Shown: positions 61,641-64,000 of the stretch, piece after piece
How positions within the stretch are numbered: the stretch's first letter is position 1
Layout of the letters: every line of letters begins with the position of its first letter
From: Brachyhypopomus gauderio
Lineage: Eukaryota; Chordata; Actinopteri; Gymnotiformes; Hypopomidae
Length of the DNA: 64,000 bases
Assembly: GCF_052324685.1 (NCBI RefSeq)
Contig: NW_027506905.1
Span: 592,501-656,500 of the forward strand
Reading direction: 5' to 3'
Translations under genes and position numbers: made by a program
Notes under the pieces: generated by a model
Database searches by the model: none
What the model was told of the DNA's origin: nothing
What the model saw: the letters and a program-made list of their open reading frames with translations, nothing else

Positions 61641-61733
61641 GGGCTTCAGGACTTGGGCTTCAGGACTTGGGCTTCAGGACTTGGGCTTCAGGACTTGGGC
61701 TTCAGGACTTGGGCTTCAGGACTTGGGCTTCAG
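61641..61733. repeat. 14-bp tandem repeat at the 3' end of rpp21
   Basis: About 6.6 copies of CTTCAGGACTTGGG. The rpp21 stop codon lies inside it. Confidence 0.95.
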
Positions 61734-61819
61734 GGATGCTGGGTTATGTGTTGAAGGAGTCGTACTCAATTGATCAGACTTATCCACCAGGGTCAAGGTT
61801 TTGGATGATGGATTCACAT
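61716..61819 (-). CDS. rpp21: rpp21 exon 5 and stop
   Basis: Acceptor GTCCACAG|AT; 104 bp, encoding DVNPSSKTLTLVDKSDQLS and ending ASLKPKS, TGA at 61718-61716. The last residues are read from the first unit of the 14-bp repeat at 61641-61733. The tail is not conserved in the family, so this exon rests on splice sites and phase. Confidence 0.78.
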
Positions 61820-62699
61820 CTGTGGACATAATTAATAAACAAATAAATAAGCAAGAAAGAGGGAAATGCACAAAGTAAAATCATCCCCAAAGTTTAAGGA
61901 AAGCTAAATACATTTTATTACTTTAATTGTTTTAATTGTTTTGACTGTTGTGTCTTCATACCTGAAACAGCAGCAGTACTTGGTTGAGAAAGGTTTTCTA
62001 ACTGAGCCTCTGGTCGGTCCACCCACAGCTGATGACTTGGGTTGTTTTGAAATGATTTGGTTAATCCACAGTTCAGACATCGCACAACGGTCATGCGCTG
62101 TCGTCGAGAACCTCCTTTAATGTTCCAATAGAATAAATAAATGATTCAAATTGTACACAATCACTTAAACAATGTATTAAAACAAATTAAAATGGGCACT
62201 TTTTGTTTGAAAGAAGATTTTTTTTACTTCTTTGTCTGACTGTTGAAGTAACTCCAGGGATCAGTAATGAGTAACATTTCTTACATATAGTTCTTTTCAC
62301 TGAGGGGTCTCTGTAAAACGAGATATTAACCGTATATTTTAATACGTGACAATTTCTTTTAAAGGAAGAAACGTTGTGCGTTATATTTTAAATATACACG
62401 AAAACATTAAACTGCAACGTCTTAAAACAGCTGGTAAACACACTCACTGCCTCAACACCAGGCGTTTGGCGATGGTCTTTTGTGTGAAGCAGTAAAACCG
62501 AGACAACTCGGTGTTGTCGGGATCTTGCGACACGACGCAGTGTGCAGCCTACAGTACAAAAAACCAGTTTATATTAAATTAACTTGATAACTTACTGGAC
62601 GTTAGCTCCATAACCGTTAAAAAGATAGCTAGCATAACTTACTTGATAGAGGAAGTTGAGTCTCTGAAAAGCCTCTTTATCTTTTATATTGCCTGCCAT
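61716..62699 (-). CDS. rpp21: ribonuclease P protein subunit p21
   Basis: Nuclear protein subunit of RNase P, which removes 5' leaders from pre-tRNAs, and a relative of archaeal Rpp21/Rpr2. Exons on the minus strand are 62699-62643, 62548-62448, 62310-62228, 62111-61962 and 61819-61716. They join in phase to 164 residues (human about 154). The start MAGNIKDKEAFQRLNFLYQ and the following AAHCVVSQDP...TIAKRLVLR are near-diagnostic. Two Cys pairs (ICKKCYSLL and VRCLNCGL) form the zinc ribbon, followed by LWVDRPEAQL. The Kozak context ACCATGG is strong. The C-terminal tail is Ser/Thr/Pro-rich and its last codons and stop lie in a 14-bp tandem repeat. Confidence 0.94.
61962..62111 (-). CDS. rpp21: rpp21 exon 4 (second zinc Cys pair)
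   Basis: Acceptor AAAGGAG|GT and donor GTTTCAG|GTATGA; 150 bp, phase 1 to 1. It encodes SRRQRMTVVRCLNCGLTKSF, then NNPSHQLWVDRPEAQLEN. The GGAG acceptor was chosen because it keeps the phase. Confidence 0.9.
62228..62310 (-). CDS. rpp21: rpp21 exon 3 (first zinc Cys pair)
   Basis: Acceptor TTTTACAG|A and donor AGAA|GTAAAA; 83 bp, phase 2 to 1. It encodes DPSVKRTICKKCYSLLIPG and VTSTVRQR. Confidence 0.92.
62448..62548 (-). CDS. rpp21: rpp21 exon 2
   Basis: Acceptor ACTGTAG|GCT and donor AGGCA|GTGAGT; 101 bp, phase 0 to 2. It encodes AAHCVVSQDPDNTELSRFYC and FTQKTIAKRLVLR. Confidence 0.93.
62643..62699 (-). CDS. rpp21: rpp21 exon 1
   Basis: 57 bp, 19 codons (MAGNIKDKEAFQRLNFLYQ), donor TATCAA|GTAAGT, phase 0. 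Confidence 0.94.
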
Positions 62700-63061
62700 G
62701 GTTTGTCAAAACTAGAATCTAACAATAGATCAGAGTAAATTCTCAAAATCGTGTCTGAGAAATAAAACATGCGCACAATGACATCCTGGCTAGTTCTGTA
62801 TTTTTACTCTTCATCGCGGACTACAGCCAGCAGGAGTCACGTGTCGCCATCTTTCGGAAAGGATCCTTAAAACACCCGATACCTTATTAATAATAATAAT
62901 AATAATAATAATACCTTATTAATGGGATATTCGCCATTGTATTTTAAGCACGACAGGTCACAAAACATGTGCTAGCTTTACGAAATATCGAGTAGTGTTT
63001 CCTGAAGCTGGAATAATTTAAAATCACGTAATACAGTACCTGAAAAAGATGTAAAACGTAT
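62700..63061. other. upstream of rpp21
   Basis: Short promoter-side region with a (TAA)n run at 62888-62913. No coding sequence seen. Confidence 0.5.
62888..62913 (+). repeat. (TAA)n trinucleotide array
   Basis: About eight TAA units, flanked by copies of ACCTTATTAAT. Confidence 0.9.
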
Positions 63062-63135
63062 TGGCCCGTACGGGGATCGAACCCGCGACCTTGGCGTTAT
63101 TAGCACCACGCTCTAACCAACTGAGCTAACCGGCC
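63062..63135 (-). tRNA. tRNA-Ile (AAU)
   Basis: 74-nt cloverleaf, GGCCGGT pairing with ACGGGCC plus discriminator A. D arm TTAGCTCAGTTGGTTAGAGC, anticodon AAU at 63101-63099, T loop GTTCGATCC. A TTTT terminator lies at 63056-63053. Sequence is essentially the vertebrate consensus. Confidence 0.96.
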
Positions 63136-63727
63136 ACGACGCGCCCACACCCGTAAAACCACACACAAGGGCCCGGAGGACCTGCTGCAACTATCGGTGG
63201 ATCTCCCTCTTCACCCCTCTCAGAGGAGGGGATCTCCCTCTCACCTTCCCCAGTAAGGTCTATGCAGGGGTACTGGGGAGGACTGGAGAAGAAGTTCAGT
63301 CCATTGTCCAATCTCAGTTACAGGAATGCACGATGGCTTAAGACTAGCCACTGTTTGGCAATATTTTTTGTGAGATTGGTTTTTGGTTTTGTAATTTTCA
63401 TGTAGATTTCTTGTTGAGTTATTCTTATTATTGGTTGAAGGCCTGCTATAACAGCCTGGGATTAACATCTCTGGATTGTATTTTACTAGTGGACCTATAA
63501 GTCTCAATCCTTCAGTTTCCTCCTTTAGTTCAGAGTCAAATATTTAAACTATTCAATAGAGATGGAGCAGTCGGGAGTGGTGAGGATTAGTGATGAAATT
63601 ATATTGAAAGACGTAACTCGGTTTTTCGATTTTTCTTCTATATTTGGGGCTTGGTGAATGTCACATACATATAGTGCAACAGCAATATGCATTTATTGTT
63701 GACTTGATAACAAAGAAAACGGTTAAT
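63136..63727. other. spacer between tRNA genes
   Basis: 0.6 kb. Short direct repeats GGATCTCCCTCT at 63198-63241. No gene recognised. Confidence 0.5.
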
Positions 63728-63799
63728 CTCCCCGTCGGGGAATCGAACCCCGGTCTCCCGCGTGACAGGCGGGGATACTCACCACTATACTAACGAGGA
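63728..63799 (-). tRNA. tRNA-Asp (GUC)
   Basis: 72-nt cloverleaf, TCCTCGT pairing with ACGGGGA plus discriminator G. D arm TAGTATAGTGGTGAGTA, anticodon GUC at 63766-63764, T loop GTTCGATTC. A TTTT terminator lies at 63719-63716. Matches the vertebrate tRNA-Asp consensus. Confidence 0.96.
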
Positions 63800-64000
63800 G
63801 TGATTGTGCTAGTATGATATAACTCATATAACGAATAGATATATAAATACAATATTAATTTACTAATGGACATGGCCAACACAACGTCCAAATTCCCCTC
63901 GATCCGTTTTGTTGCGGTTCGCCTGAAAAGTAAAATCTTCTCCACAAACAAAGCACACACTTTACATTTTCCTTCAGTAAATTAATATTTAGAAGTCAAT

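Larger units (their letters stand above)
61023..61715. other. convergent 3' UTR region of aqp12 and rpp21
   Basis: Both genes end here from opposite sides. It contains facing AATAAA signals and most of a 14-bp tandem repeat. No separate gene seen. Confidence 0.5.

Overview
The window is animal nuclear DNA and almost certainly from a teleost fish. All genes have spliceosomal introns and are vertebrate families. The non-coding DNA carries tRNA-headed SINEs, a Tc1-type transposon, hAT-like MITEs, a decayed LINE and a very high density of (CA)n/(GT)n arrays. An otophysan is plausible but I cannot prove it from the sequence. Exons were built by hand from splice sites, reading phase and remembered family features; no alignment or search was run.

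Layout, left to right. (1) 344-17068, minus strand: the first three coding exons of glypican-1 (gpc1, 238 residues). The remaining exons lie beyond the left edge. Intron 1 is 14.7 kb. (2) 17069-19817: intergenic, 2.7 kb. (3) 19818-55477, minus strand: a complete nine-exon glypican of the GPC3/GPC5 subfamily, closest to GPC5, 601 residues. Its last exon, the GPI-anchor signal, lies 11.6 kb beyond exon 8. (4) 55478-58510: upstream DNA with a Tc1-type transposon broken by two SINEs. (5) 58511-58583: tRNA-Met(CAU). (6) 59492-61022, plus strand: aquaporin-12, three exons, 280 residues. (7) 61716-62699, minus strand: RNase P protein Rpp21, five exons, 164 residues, convergent with aqp12. (8) 62700-64000: tRNA-Ile(AAU) and tRNA-Asp(GUC).

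The main point is the head-to-tail pair [gpc5-like -> gpc1]. Mammals keep two such pairs, GPC5-GPC6 and GPC3-GPC4, each with the GPC3/5-type gene upstream, while mammalian GPC1 stands without such a partner. This window therefore looks like a third surviving copy of the ancestral glypican pair. AQP12 lies near GPC1 in human 2q37 as well, which supports orthology of the segment. Both glypicans encode GPI-anchored heparan sulfate proteoglycan cores that tune Wnt, Hedgehog and FGF signalling at the cell surface. The other genes are a pancreas-type intracellular aquaporin and tRNA-processing or translation functions; I see no functional link to the glypicans beyond position.

Much of the rest is repeats inside introns: microsatellites, a 1-kb CA-rich minisatellite next to a (TA)n block, and a 30-bp minisatellite inside a LINE reverse-transcriptase relic. 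I found no prokaryotic, viral or CRISPR features.
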